This document shows positions 17,537-26,321 of a stretch of DNA of 64,000 bases, piece after piece. This DNA comes from Elstera cyanobacteriorum. Its GTDB lineage: Bacteria; Pseudomonadota; Alphaproteobacteria; Elsterales; Elsteraceae. Under the pieces are notes generated by a model that did not search any database, was not told the DNA's origin, and saw only the letters and a program-made list of their open reading frames with translations. Positions within the stretch are counted from its first letter, which is position 1. The number at the start of each line of letters is the position of its first letter. The DNA is taken from positions 186,001-250,000 of the forward strand of contig NZ_NOXS01000030.1 in assembly GCF_002251735.1 (NCBI RefSeq), in the 5' to 3' direction. A program made the translations under genes and the position numbers.

Positions 17537-18526
17537 TTACGCGACCTGTGCCACCGCCGGGGTCATATCCGACCCGGCGAAGACTTGGGCCGCCATATCG
17601 CGGTCGATATTGGCGCCGGAAAGGATGACGGCGACTTTCTTGCCCTGTTGGCGGTCGCGTTCCTGCATCAGGGCGGCGAAAGCGGCAGCGCCGGAGCCTT
17701 CGGCGAGGTTATGGGTATCCTCGTAGAGGGCGCGCATGGCGGCGGCGATTTCGGCGTCGGTCACGGCGAGGATGCGGGCGGCGCCCTTCGAATAAATCTC
17801 GAAGGCGGCGGGCACCGGCACGCGCACGGCCATGCCATCGGCAAAGGTATTGGCGCTGGCGGTCGGGATGATCCGCCCGGCTTCGAAGGAAAGTTTCGCG
17901 GCGGCGGCTTCGGTGGAAACCACGCCAACCACTTCGGTCTTCAGCCCCAAGGCATCGCGCGCCAGAATGGTTCCACAGAGGCCCGAGCCGCAGCCGATGG
18001 GTACATAGACCGTATCGAGGTCCGCCACGGCGGCAAAGAGTTCCAGCGCATAGGTGGCGACGCCGCAGACCAAGGCGGGATGAAAGGCCGGAACCGGGTA
18101 CAGCCCCTCGGTTTCAGCGGCATCGGCGGCGGCGGCCTTCGCCGCGTCGAAATCGGCCCCAGCTTCCACCACTTCGGCGCCAAAGGCGCGCATCGCGGCG
18201 TTCTTTTCCGGTGAATTGCCGAAGGGCACGAAGATTTTCGCGGTCAGCCCGGCCTTGATCGCCGCGCGCGCCTGGGCTTGCCCGTGATTGCCGCGCGTCG
18301 CCGTGACGATGCCGCGCACCTCCGGATGGTGCCGTCGCAGCCAATCGATGAAGGTAATCCCGCCGCGAATTTTAAAGGCGCCGGTCGGGGTGTGATTCTC
18401 ATGCTTCACCCAAACCTCCGCCCCCACACGCTGGGCCAGCAGCGGCCAAGCGAATTGCGGCGTCGGCGGCATATGGTCGTAGATCGTCGCGGCGGCAGCG
18501 GCAATTTCATCGGGGGTGAAGCGCAT
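17537..18526 (-). CDS. Threonine/serine dehydratase-like PLP enzyme
   Basis: A 329-residue fold-type II PLP enzyme. The cofactor Lys lies in TGAFKIRGG (residues ~54-62). The phosphate-binding loop GCGSGLCG and the glycine-rich TRGNHGQ stretch are present. It lacks the C-terminal ACT regulatory domain of biosynthetic IlvA, so it is catabolic-type threonine dehydratase or a relative such as 3-hydroxyaspartate dehydratase. The ATG at 18524-18526 follows AGGAG by about 6 bases. It is divergent from an AraC regulator that may control it. Confidence 0.87.
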   Translation of the reverse strand: MRFTPDEIAAAAATIYDHMPPTPQFAWPLLAQRVGAEVWVKHENHTPTGAFKIRGGITFIDWLRRHHPEVRGIVTATRGNHGQAQARAAIKAGLTAKIFVPFGNSPEKNAAMRAFGAEVVEAGADFDAAKAAAADAAETEGLYPVPAFHPALVCGVATYALELFAAVADLDTVYVPIGCGSGLCGTILARDALGLKTEVVGVVSTEAAAAKLSFEAGRIIPTASANTFADGMAVRVPVPAAFEIYSKGAARILAVTDAEIAAAMRALYEDTHNLAEGSGAAAFAALMQERDRQQGKKVAVILSGANIDRDMAAQVFAGSDMTPAVAQVA

Positions 18527-18561
18527 AGGAAGCTCCTGAAACAATAACTCTGCTTCTCTGC

Positions 18562-18599
18562 CATGTCAGAACGCGCTATGCTTTCATCCATCTGACATG
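18562..18599. promoter_or_regulatory. Inverted repeat in divergent dehydratase/AraC promoter region
   Basis: CATGTCAGA (18562-18570) and TCTGACATG (18591-18599) are perfect 9-bp inverted copies, 20 bases apart, in the 90-bp gap between the dehydratase and the AraC-family gene. The centre-to-centre distance is 29 bp, near three helical turns. It is a candidate operator for the adjacent regulator. Confidence 0.6.
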
Positions 18600-18616
18600 A
18601 AGTGCAGTCCCGGCCC

Positions 18617-19393
18617 ATGATCGAGCCTATTCGCCGCCTGTCGGTCGGGCGTTTCGCCCTGACCCTGCTGCCCCGCCAGCCCTACGAGGCGCGCTATTGC
18701 GCGGCGGCGCCAGCGCTCGGTTTTGCCTTTGAAACCCAAGACGGCGACCATGCGTTCGATAGCGACCGGCTGCGCCCCTATCGCACCCGCGCCAATAGTT
18801 TCGCCTACGTTCCGAAAGGCTGTAGCCTTGTCTCCCGCTCGCGCCTCGGCGGGGAATATCTAACGCTGACACTGCCCGACGCCCTGCCCGCCCCGCAAAC
18901 GACCGACCGGCTGGCCCCCGGCCTGCGCCCTGCGGCGCATCGGCTGCGCGCCGCCCTGCTGGCGCCGGAGAGGGTTGAGGCGCTGGAGGTCGAGGCGCTG
19001 GCGCAGGAATTTTGCGACCAAGCCGCCCGCGCGCTCGGGCTGCCGCCGCCGAAAGCCGCCGGATGGATGACGCCGCAGCGCCTCGCCAAGCTCGACGCGG
19101 CGATAGACGCCGGGCTGGCGGAAGGGGTGACGGTCGCGGGTCTCGCCGCAACGCTCGGCCTGTCGGAAGGTTTCTTTAGCCGCGCGGTGAAAGCGGCCTT
19201 GGGCGTCTCGCCGCAAGCCTATCTGCTGGATCACAAACTCGCCCACGCGCGCCGCCTGATGACGGCGGGGGAGGCGGATTTAAGCCAAGTCGCTTTAGAG
19301 GCAGGGTTTGCCTCCCACGCCCATCTCTCGACCGCGTTCAAACGCTACCTGGGGATCACGCCCACGGCGTTTCGGGCGCAGGTAAAGGGTTAA
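18617..19393 (+). CDS. AraC family transcriptional regulator
   Basis: A 258-residue protein with a C-terminal double helix-turn-helix (about residues 160-257): GVTVAGLAATLGLSEGFFSR and SQVALEAGFASHAHLSTAFK followed by the conserved G-I-T-P-T-A-F-R. The N-terminal ~100 residues are a poorly conserved effector domain. The ATG at 18617 begins MIEPIRRLSV; a GTG at 18602 is an alternative. It is divergent from the dehydratase and shares a dyad-containing promoter region with it. Confidence 0.88.
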   Translation: MIEPIRRLSVGRFALTLLPRQPYEARYCAAAPALGFAFETQDGDHAFDSDRLRPYRTRANSFAYVPKGCSLVSRSRLGGEYLTLTLPDALPAPQTTDRLAPGLRPAAHRLRAALLAPERVEALEVEALAQEFCDQAARALGLPPPKAAGWMTPQRLAKLDAAIDAGLAEGVTVAGLAATLGLSEGFFSRAVKAALGVSPQAYLLDHKLAHARRLMTAGEADLSQVALEAGFASHAHLSTAFKRYLGITPTAFRAQVKG

Positions 19394-20568
19394 ACCGCCA
19401 TTCCGGCGGCCCAGCCGCTCGACCAGGCCCATTGGAAATTATACCCGCCGAGCCAGCCGGTCACATCCACCGCCTCGCCGATGGCATAGAGGCCGGGCAC
19501 GTCGCGCGCTTCCATTGTTTGCGACGAGAGCGCCTTGGTATCGATGCCCCCGGCGGTCACTTCGGCCTTGGCATAGCCTTCGGTGCCGCTGGGGGTGAAG
19601 GGCCAGCGGTGCAGCCGGTCGGCGAGGGCTAGGAGCAGCTTATCGGGCAGATCGACCACCGCCTTGCCCTGTGCCGCTTCCGGCACGAACGCCGTGGCAA
19701 GGCGGGTCGGGAGATGCTGGGTTAGCACGGTTTTTAGCTCCGCCCGGCTGCGGCTTTGCTTCGCGCCGAGCAGCCAGTCTTCGGCCTCCACCGTCGGCAG
19801 GAGGTTAATCCGCAGGGTGTCCCCCGGCTGCCAATAGCTGGAGATTTGCAGGATCGCCGGGCCCGACAGGCCGCGATGGGTGAACAGCGTCGCCTCGCGA
19901 AACTGCCGTTTGCCAAGGCTGGTGATCGTATCTTGGATCGAAACGCCGGTCAGCCCGCCGATCAGCGCCAGATCGTCCCCCGCCGCTGTCAGCGGCACCA
20001 AGGCCGGGCGCGGCGTCACAATCGGCAGGCCGAAGCGCTGGGCGACCTCGAAGGCAAAGCCGGTCGCGCCCATTTTCGGGATCGACGGGCCGCCGGTCGC
20101 CAAAATCAGGGCCGGGGCGCTATAGGTTGCTTTAGATGTTTCGATAACAAAATGATCGGCTTTGCGCACATCGCGGATCGTCTCGCCCAGATTGATCCGC
20201 ACCCCGCCGCGAGCGGCCTCCGCCAGCAGCATCGCCAGAATCTCGCGCGCCGATCCGTCGCAGAACAATTGCCCCCAATCGCGCTCGTGGTAGGGAATCT
20301 TATATCGTTCTACTAACGCAATGAAATCATACTGGCTGTAGCGGGCCAGCGCCGATTTGGCGAAATGGCGGTTTTCCGACAGGTAGTTCGCCGCCCCCAC
20401 GTCACGGTTGGTGAAATTGCAGCGACCGCCGCCGGAAATGAGGATTTTCTTCCCCGCCGTATCGGCATGGTCGATCACCAGCACCCGCCGCCCGCGTTGC
20501 CCGGCGGTCAGCGCCGCCATTAGGCCCGCCGCCCCCGCGCCGAGGATGATGACGTCAAAATCCGCCAT
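19390..20568 (-). CDS. NAD(P)/FAD-dependent oxidoreductase, HI0933/YhiN (BaiN-like) family
   Basis: A 392-residue flavoprotein. The N-terminal FAD motif is IILGAGAAGLMAALTAGQRG, followed by the family hallmark AGKKILISGGGRCNFTN. The C-terminal FAD segment GLYAIGEAVDVTGWLGGYNF and the adjacent NFQWAWSSG are also conserved. The physiological role is not settled; one member (BaiN) acts in bile-acid reduction. It overlaps the AraC gene tail-to-tail by four bases and follows the trpS terminator. Confidence 0.92.
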   Translation of the reverse strand: MADFDVIILGAGAAGLMAALTAGQRGRRVLVIDHADTAGKKILISGGGRCNFTNRDVGAANYLSENRHFAKSALARYSQYDFIALVERYKIPYHERDWGQLFCDGSAREILAMLLAEAARGGVRINLGETIRDVRKADHFVIETSKATYSAPALILATGGPSIPKMGATGFAFEVAQRFGLPIVTPRPALVPLTAAGDDLALIGGLTGVSIQDTITSLGKRQFREATLFTHRGLSGPAILQISSYWQPGDTLRINLLPTVEAEDWLLGAKQSRSRAELKTVLTQHLPTRLATAFVPEAAQGKAVVDLPDKLLLALADRLHRWPFTPSGTEGYAKAEVTAGGIDTKALSSQTMEARDVPGLYAIGEAVDVTGWLGGYNFQWAWSSGWAAGMAV

Positions 20569-20577
20569 GATTGCCCG

Positions 20578-20611
20578 CCAAAAGCAAATCGGGGGCGCGA
20601 TGCCCCCGATT
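20578..20611 (-). terminator. Intrinsic terminator of trpS
   Basis: A perfect 10-bp stem AATCGGGGGC (20587-20596) with GCCCCCGATT (20602-20611), then TTTGCTTTT on the minus strand, about 20 bp after the trpS stop. Confidence 0.85.
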
Positions 20612-20632
20612 GAGTCTCACTCCGAAAACCGC

Positions 20633-21640
20633 TTACGCCTTAGGGCGCAGCAGCCCCATCAGATCGTAGGTCTTGTTCAGCACCGGCGTGGCAATCTCCT
20701 GCGCCCGTTCCGCCCCGCGCGCAAGGATGCGGTCAAGCTCCGCCGGGTCAGCCATCAATTGATTAAGCCGTTCAGACATCGGCCCCATCACGGCGACGGT
20801 CAGATCCGACAGATCGCGCTTGAAGACCGAAAACTCCTTGCCCGCGTAGGCGCCGATCACCTCCGCCAGCGGCTTATCGCTAAGGGCAGCATAGATATTC
20901 AGCAGGTTGGCGGCTTCCGGGCGGCCGTCCAGCCCCTCGACCGACTCCGGCATCGGGTGAATATCGGTCTTCGCCTTTTTGATCTTCAGGGCGATGGTAT
21001 CGGCATCGTCGGTGACGTTCAGGCGCGAATAATCGGACTCGTCCGATTTCGACATCTTCTTCGACCCATCCCGCAGCGACATAACGCGGGTGGCCGCGCC
21101 AAAAATCTGCGGTTCGGGCAGCGGGAAAAACTCCTCGCCGAACTGACGGTTGAAGGCCCCGGCGATGTCGCGCGCCAGTTCCAGATGCTGCTTCTGATCC
21201 TCGCCCACCGGCACATGGGTGGCGTGATAGAGAAGAATATCCGCCGCCATCAGCACCGGGTAGGAATAAAGCCCCAAGCCTGCGTTATCGCGCTGCTTGC
21301 CCGCCTTTTCCTTGAACTGCGTCATGCGGTTCAGCCAGCCGAGCGGCGTGAGGCACCCGAGCAACCAACCGAGCGTTGCATGGGTCGGCACCGCCGACTG
21401 ATTGAACAGAATATTCTTCTCGGGGTCGATTCCGGCGGCAATGTAGGTCGCGGCCACTTCGCGCGTTGCCTTCAACAGCGCTGCCGGGTCTTGCGGCACG
21501 GTCAGCGCGTGCAGATCGACGACGCAGAAGATGCATTCGAAATCGGCTTGCAGCTTTACCCAGTTGCGCACGGCGCCCAGGTAATTGCCGAGATGCAGGT
21601 GATGGGTCGGCTGAATGCCGGAGAAAATGCGCTTGCTCAT
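20633..21640 (-). CDS. trpS: Tryptophanyl-tRNA synthetase
   Basis: A 335-residue class I synthetase starting MSKRIFSGIQPTHHLHLGNY at the ATG at 21638-21640. The HIGH-type motif is H-L-H-L-G (residues 14-18) and KMSKS is at 195-199. Length is normal for bacterial TrpRS. It charges tRNA-Trp in the cytoplasm. In many alphaproteobacteria trpS directly follows murJ; here three genes intervene. Confidence 0.96.
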   Translation of the reverse strand: MSKRIFSGIQPTHHLHLGNYLGAVRNWVKLQADFECIFCVVDLHALTVPQDPAALLKATREVAATYIAAGIDPEKNILFNQSAVPTHATLGWLLGCLTPLGWLNRMTQFKEKAGKQRDNAGLGLYSYPVLMAADILLYHATHVPVGEDQKQHLELARDIAGAFNRQFGEEFFPLPEPQIFGAATRVMSLRDGSKKMSKSDESDYSRLNVTDDADTIALKIKKAKTDIHPMPESVEGLDGRPEAANLLNIYAALSDKPLAEVIGAYAGKEFSVFKRDLSDLTVAVMGPMSERLNQLMADPAELDRILARGAERAQEIATPVLNKTYDLMGLLRPKA

Positions 21641-21672
21641 GGTCCTGCTTATCGCGGACGGCGCGGCAAGGG

Positions 21673-22011
21673 TCAAGCACTGGGGCGCGCGGTCAGTAAA
21701 TCGACCCCGCGATGCCCCTCGGCAACTCCGGCAACCAGGATCACATCCCCCTGGCAATGGGCCTGCCGCAGCGGCAGGATCGCTTGATAAGCGGGGGAAG
21801 CATACCACGCGCGCGCCGCCTCGGTGCTGGGAAACCCGAGAAGAATGACATCGCCCCCGGGCCAATCCCCCTCCAGCCGCTCGATGGTGGCGCCGTGAAC
21901 GCAATAGCGACCGCCAAACGGGGCGAGGGTTGCGTCAATCGTCCGCAGGTAGGCCACGAGATCGGGATCGAAACCCGCTGTCACCAGCCGGGCGATAACA
22001 TACGCGGTCAT
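21673..22011 (-). CDS. DUF1330 family protein
   Basis: A 112-residue protein with an alpha/beta ferredoxin-like (dimeric alpha-beta barrel) pattern. It shows the typical DUF1330 features AYVIARL...DP..V..Y, EGDWPGGDVILLGFPSTEAA and ARAWYASPAYQAILPLR. Function is unknown for the family. It lies 12 bases after the upstream membrane-protein gene and is probably co-transcribed with it and trpS. Confidence 0.85.
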   Translation of the reverse strand: MTAYVIARLVTAGFDPDLVAYLRTIDATLAPFGGRYCVHGATIERLEGDWPGGDVILLGFPSTEAARAWYASPAYQAILPLRQAHCQGDVILVAGVAEGHRGVDLLTARPSA

Positions 22012-22023
22012 GCGGGCCTCCCG

Positions 22024-22419
22024 TCAGCGGGCTTGGAGCGGGTTGGAGCGGCGCAGGCCGATGATCTGCGCCAGCGTCACCCCGCCGACCGCCGCCGCCT
22101 GCACCAGGATAAAAGCCGCCCCCAAGGCCGTGGGCGCGATCAACTTGCTCCCCAACAGCACAAGGCTATCGGCAACCCAGAACAGGTTCAGGCCGATGAC
22201 CGCCTTTACCCAGACGGGCGACGGATGCCGCGCGATCCAAAACAGGGCTAAACCATACGGCAGCAACCCGACGCCAATTCCCCGCAGCAACCCTTCGGGT
22301 AGCCCCAGCAGAGGGAACAGCAGTCCGGCCAGCAGAACGAGACCAAGGGCAAAAACCGTGCTCGTCAGCGCATCAACCAACAGGGCATAGCGGAGCAGGG
22401 GATGGGGTTTTAAGGGCAT
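22024..22419 (-). CDS. Small four-helix membrane protein of unknown function
   Basis: A 131-residue protein with four hydrophobic segments: about residues 8-36, 45-62, 70-88 and 95-115. The loops are short and basic at the cytoplasmic side. No family is recognised with confidence. It is divergent from the MmyB-like regulator (120 bp between starts), an arrangement that suggests it is that regulator's target. Confidence 0.75.
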   Translation of the reverse strand: MPLKPHPLLRYALLVDALTSTVFALGLVLLAGLLFPLLGLPEGLLRGIGVGLLPYGLALFWIARHPSPVWVKAVIGLNLFWVADSLVLLGSKLIAPTALGAAFILVQAAAVGGVTLAQIIGLRRSNPLQAR

Positions 22420-22538
22420 GGGAACCTCTCGCCAGGATAGGGGGGGGGTGAATGGCCCCGACCCTGCGCCGTGCCGCCGCGCCTGTCGATTACGCGGCAG
22501 GTAATTGGCGGGCGGCGGAAAGCGGGTATGCTGGGGTC

Positions 22539-23357
22539 ATGACTGCGCTTTCCCTGCCGCCCCGCAGTTTGGGCGATCACCTGCGGCTCTGGCGCCAGCG
22601 CCGCCGCCTGACCCAGCTTGATCTGGCGCTGGAAGTTGAGATGTCGCAACGGCATTTAAGCTTCATCGAAAGCGGCCGCGCCCGCCCCAGTCAGCGCGCA
22701 GTCCTGCGCTTGGCCGAAGGGCTGGACCTGCCCCTGCGCGCCCGCAATGCCTTGCTGTTGGCCGCCGGGTACGCCCCCGTCTTCGGCGAACGCGCGCTGG
22801 ACGATCCGGCCCTACGCCCGGCGCGGGAAGCGCTGGAGCGGCTGCTGACCGCCCATGAACCCTATCCGGCCCTAGCGATCGACCAGCGCTGGACCCTGGT
22901 GTCGGCGAACCGCGCGCTTTTACCGTTTCTGGCCGGGGTTGCAGATCAGCGTTTGCTGGAGCCGCCGGTCAATGTGCTGCGGCTCAGCCTGCATCCGCAG
23001 GGTTTGGCCCCAATGATCCTGAACCTTGGGGAGTGGCGGGCGCATCTGTTGGAGCGCTTGCGCCGCCAGAGCCTCGCGACCGCCGACCCAACGCTTGAGG
23101 CCTTGGTCACCGAGCTTGCGAGCTTTCCCGCCCCGCCCCAGACGGCACCGCTGGAGGATTTCGGTGGGGTCTTCATCCCGCTTCACCTGCGCACGCCGGT
23201 CGGGGAGGTGACGCTGTTTTCAACCACGACCGTCTTCGGTACACCGACCGACATTACCCTGGCCGAACTGATGCTGGAAGCCTTCTATCCCGCCGATGAG
23301 ACCAGCGCCAACCGACTGCGCCAGCTTGCTGCTACCCCCGCCGCCGCAGCGCCTTGA
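22539..23357 (+). CDS. Helix-turn-helix regulator with MmyB-like ligand domain
   Basis: A 272-residue protein with an XRE-type helix-turn-helix at residues ~12-65 (RRRLTQLDLALEVEMSQRHL then SFIESGRARPS). An MmyB-type ligand-binding domain follows, with the family landmark YPALAIDQRWTLVSANRALL. Members often act on adjacent oxidoreductase or transporter genes. The ATG at 22539 is used, since upstream frame extension reads through probable promoter sequence. The last 26 bases overlap murJ in the opposite direction. Confidence 0.87.
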   Translation: MTALSLPPRSLGDHLRLWRQRRRLTQLDLALEVEMSQRHLSFIESGRARPSQRAVLRLAEGLDLPLRARNALLLAAGYAPVFGERALDDPALRPAREALERLLTAHEPYPALAIDQRWTLVSANRALLPFLAGVADQRLLEPPVNVLRLSLHPQGLAPMILNLGEWRAHLLERLRRQSLATADPTLEALVTELASFPAPPQTAPLEDFGGVFIPLHLRTPVGEVTLFSTTTVFGTPTDITLAELMLEAFYPADETSANRLRQLAATPAAAAP

Positions 23358-24897
23358 TGTCGCGCAGATTAACCCCGCCGAGGGCATGGCCAACCGCGAA
23401 GAACAGCAAGGCCCCGCCAACGCAGAGACCCGCGAAGACTGGATAGCGCCAGAGGTGGCCCGGCTGCAGGATCGGCGATAGCCAGGGCAGCAGCGCGAAG
23501 ATCGCCCCGGCCATGACGAGGGAGGCAAGCAGCAGGCGCGGCGCGCGGCGGCGCAGGCGGGCATCAAAGCTTAGAAGCCCGCGCCGGTGCAGCGTGCTCG
23601 CCAACAGCCCGACGTTGAGCCACGATGAAAGACTGGTCGCCAGCGCCACCCCTGCCGCCCCCAGCCAGGGCATCAGCCCGAGGTTGAAGACCAGATTCCC
23701 CACCAGGCAGATCGCCGCAAAACGCACGGGGGTGCGCGTATCTTCCCGGGCGAAGAAGCCGGGCGTTAGGCCTTTCACCAGCACATAGGCGGGCAGGCCG
23801 AGGGCGAAGGATTGCAGCACCCGCGCCGTTTCCGCCGCGTCCGCCAGCGAAAACGCCCCGCGCGCGAACAGCACCAGCATGATCGGGTCGGCCAAGGCGA
23901 TCAGCGCCGCCGTGGCAGGCAGGGTGAACATCAACCCATATTCGAGCGCCCGGTTTTGGCTGCCGTGCGCCGCCTCCGCCTCGCCCTGGCGGATCTGGCG
24001 GGAGAGCAGCGGCAGCAGTGCCGTGGCAATCGCCGCCCCGACGACGCCGAGCGGCAGTTGCGCAATGCGGTCGGCATAATAGAGATGCGTCACCGCCCCA
24101 GCGGGCAACAGCGAGGCAATCATCATATCGATCATCACATTGACGTGAATGATCCCCGCCCCCAGCACCCCCGGCAGCAGCAGTTTCAGCAGTTTCTTCA
24201 CGTCCGGCGTTAGGCGCGGTAACGGCAAGCGCAGCGGCGCCCCCGCCGCCCGGCAGGCATAGGCCAGCCAAAGGAACTGCGCGACGCCGGACGCCACCAC
24301 CCCCCAGGCCAAGGCCTCGGCCACGCCATCGAGACCGCGCGCGCCCAAGATCGGCACCAGCCCCAGCATCGCCGCAATCATGCAGAGGTTCAGCAAGATC
24401 GGCGTTGCCGCCGCTGCCGCATAGCGATCGAGACTGTTGAGAACCCCCGACTGTAAGGAGGCGAGGGAGACCAGCAGCAAATAGGGGAAGGTGATGCGCG
24501 ACAGATAAACCGTCAGCTCGAACCGCTCGGGATCGCCGATGAAGCCGGGGGCCATCGCCATTGTGAGATAGCGCATGCCGACCTCGGCCAACCCCAAAAA
24601 GAGGATGAGCGCCGCCAGCAGTACGGCCATCGCCTGTTCGGCAAAGATCACCGCCCGCCGCTGCCCATCGGTCGCCAAAATCCCGGCAAACACCGGCACA
24701 AAGGCGGCGTTGAAGGCCCCTTCGCCGAACAGCCGCCGAAAGAAGTTCGGCAGTTTGAACGCCACCAAAAAGGCATCGGACTCCGGCCCCGCCCCAAGCA
24801 CCGCCGCCTGCAGCATATCCCGGACAAAGCCCAGCACCCGGCTGATCATCGTGTAGCCGCCAACCGTGGCAATGGCGCGCGCGAAGGAAGAGGACAT
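23332..24897 (-). CDS. murJ: Lipid II flippase MurJ (MviN)
   Basis: A 521-residue integral membrane protein with about 14 helices of the MOP superfamily. The N-terminus has the MurJ signature SRVLGFVRDMLQAAVLGAG and the following SDAFLVAFKLPNFFRRLFGE with the essential Arg cluster and GEGAFNAAFVPVF. It flips lipid II across the inner membrane for peptidoglycan synthesis. It is monocistronic here and converges on the MmyB-like gene with a 26-base overlap. Confidence 0.96.
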   Translation of the reverse strand: MSSSFARAIATVGGYTMISRVLGFVRDMLQAAVLGAGPESDAFLVAFKLPNFFRRLFGEGAFNAAFVPVFAGILATDGQRRAVIFAEQAMAVLLAALILFLGLAEVGMRYLTMAMAPGFIGDPERFELTVYLSRITFPYLLLVSLASLQSGVLNSLDRYAAAAATPILLNLCMIAAMLGLVPILGARGLDGVAEALAWGVVASGVAQFLWLAYACRAAGAPLRLPLPRLTPDVKKLLKLLLPGVLGAGIIHVNVMIDMMIASLLPAGAVTHLYYADRIAQLPLGVVGAAIATALLPLLSRQIRQGEAEAAHGSQNRALEYGLMFTLPATAALIALADPIMLVLFARGAFSLADAAETARVLQSFALGLPAYVLVKGLTPGFFAREDTRTPVRFAAICLVGNLVFNLGLMPWLGAAGVALATSLSSWLNVGLLASTLHRRGLLSFDARLRRRAPRLLLASLVMAGAIFALLPWLSPILQPGHLWRYPVFAGLCVGGALLFFAVGHALGGVNLRDIKALRRRG

Positions 24898-25007
24898 GGA
24901 GGGGTTTTAGGGGAGTTTCTGGGGCTTGGGTAGGGGAAGGATCACAGATGCATCTGTCGGTCCATATCGCTATGCTCGCGCCCCGTGCATTAGGAGGTGG
25001 ATGGGTC

Positions 25008-25610
25008 ATGCTGAAAGCGGTTTTCTGGCGTCTTGCGCCTCTCCTTCTGCTCACCGGTTGCCTGCGCCCTGCGGAGCCGCCTGTGACGGCGGAAACGGTG
25101 TTGCAGCCAACTAAGGCCATCGTTGTGCATGGGTTTGTGTGCCTCGCCTTCTCGGAAACCATGTGCACCATCGAGTTCGGTCGCCTGATTGGCGACGGCT
25201 TTTCGGAAACCGATAGCCAACGCATTTACGCAGCGACTCGGCCCGAAAATTTGCTCCGCTATGCCGGATGGGGCCTGCCGGGCGCCCCTAACGTGGGAAA
25301 GAAAATGGGCTATTACGCCCATGTGGTCGAACCTGGCCCCTATGCACTGAAGCTATTTTCTACCTTCGGCAACAGCCGAACCCATAATTATTTCTTAGCC
25401 AGCAAAGAGACTAACCGCCCCTTTGCGCGCGTCGATGTCGAAGCCGGGAAGATCAATTACCTCGGTGATTTTACTTTTAACTCGACGCCGTTCAAGGATC
25501 AGCCGCGCGTCATTCACGGAGAAGATCGTCCGGCGGCGGAAGCCTATCTGGCCACCTTCCCCAAACTCACCGGCGAGTGGGTGGTTAAGCCAGTTCGGAT
25601 TGAGCCGTGA
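25008..25610 (+). CDS. Putative lipoprotein of unknown family (paralogue 1)
   Basis: A 200-residue protein starting at the ATG at 25008 behind AGGAGG. It has a lipoprotein signal MLKAVFWRLAPLLLLTGC with acylated Cys 18. The mature part carries TKAIVVHGFVC, an EPGPYALKLFSTF strand and VEAGKINYLGDF. The same three blocks occur in the next gene, so the two are tandem paralogues. Five Cys are present in all, including the acylated one and the pair near residues 45-55. No known domain is recognised. Location is probably the periplasmic face of a membrane. Confidence 0.75.
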   Translation: MLKAVFWRLAPLLLLTGCLRPAEPPVTAETVLQPTKAIVVHGFVCLAFSETMCTIEFGRLIGDGFSETDSQRIYAATRPENLLRYAGWGLPGAPNVGKKMGYYAHVVEPGPYALKLFSTFGNSRTHNYFLASKETNRPFARVDVEAGKINYLGDFTFNSTPFKDQPRVIHGEDRPAAEAYLATFPKLTGEWVVKPVRIEP

Positions 25611-25701
25611 TATATAAAATTGCAAAAAGAATGCTTAATTCGCGTTGATTGAATTTTACGAATTCTTAATTTATGGATACGGCTTTTCGGGGAATAGGGT
25701 C

Positions 25702-26316
25702 ATGATCAGAAACGCCGTCGCCATCCTATCGCTCGCCTTGCTCGTCGGGTGTGCTCGCCTATCAACTTCCTCACTGTCCCAAGAAACGAAGTTTACGCCA
25801 GAGACCGGCAAGGCGATTGTCGTTCTCGGCTTTGGGTGTGAAACGCTTGAGGGCCATGAATGCGAGCTTGTGGGCAGGAATCTGATTAATGGAAAAATGA
25901 ATTTACGCGAAGGTGAAAATTTTAGGGTTGGCGACTGGAAAACAAATGGTCTGATTTTATTTCGAGACTTTCAAACCGTGTCGATTTTCAAACGAGCCGC
26001 CTTTGCCGTAGCACCCGGAGAATATGCTATAACGGAAGTCTCCAATCAATTTGATCGCAGAACGTATTTAACCAAAATTTTTAAGGATGATAATTATTAT
26101 ATAAAATTCAAAGCTGAAGCTGGGAAGATCAATTATATTGGCGATTTTTACGTTAATGCCCTCCAACTTCCGGCTAAACTCGTGAAATATAGAGTCGACA
26201 CCACGGTAACAAGAGATTATATGAAGCAATTTCCTGGTGTACAGGGTGATTTACTGGTGCAGGAACTGAACGTAAGTGTACCAGCTCTCGAAGGCGTGAT
26301 CCCTAAGGTACAATAA
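25702..26316 (+). CDS. Putative lipoprotein of unknown family (paralogue 2)
   Basis: A 204-residue lipoprotein (MIRNAVAILSLALLVGC, acylated Cys 17) sharing with its upstream neighbour the blocks GKAIVVLGFGCETLEGHECE, APGEYAITEVSNQF and AEAGKINYIGDFY. It is noticeably more AT-rich than the first copy, especially in its second half, so the duplication is old or one copy arrived separately. The 91-bp gap has no terminator; the pair is likely one operon. Function is unknown. Confidence 0.75.
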   Translation: MIRNAVAILSLALLVGCARLSTSSLSQETKFTPETGKAIVVLGFGCETLEGHECELVGRNLINGKMNLREGENFRVGDWKTNGLILFRDFQTVSIFKRAAFAVAPGEYAITEVSNQFDRRTYLTKIFKDDNYYIKFKAEAGKINYIGDFYVNALQLPAKLVKYRVDTTVTRDYMKQFPGVQGDLLVQELNVSVPALEGVIPKVQ

Positions 26317-26321
26317 AAAGT

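Noticed and set aside
23564-25225. A long minus-strand frame that runs through murJ and beyond
   Set aside because: It is an alternative frame of the murJ region; murJ is unmistakable and the frame has no domain.
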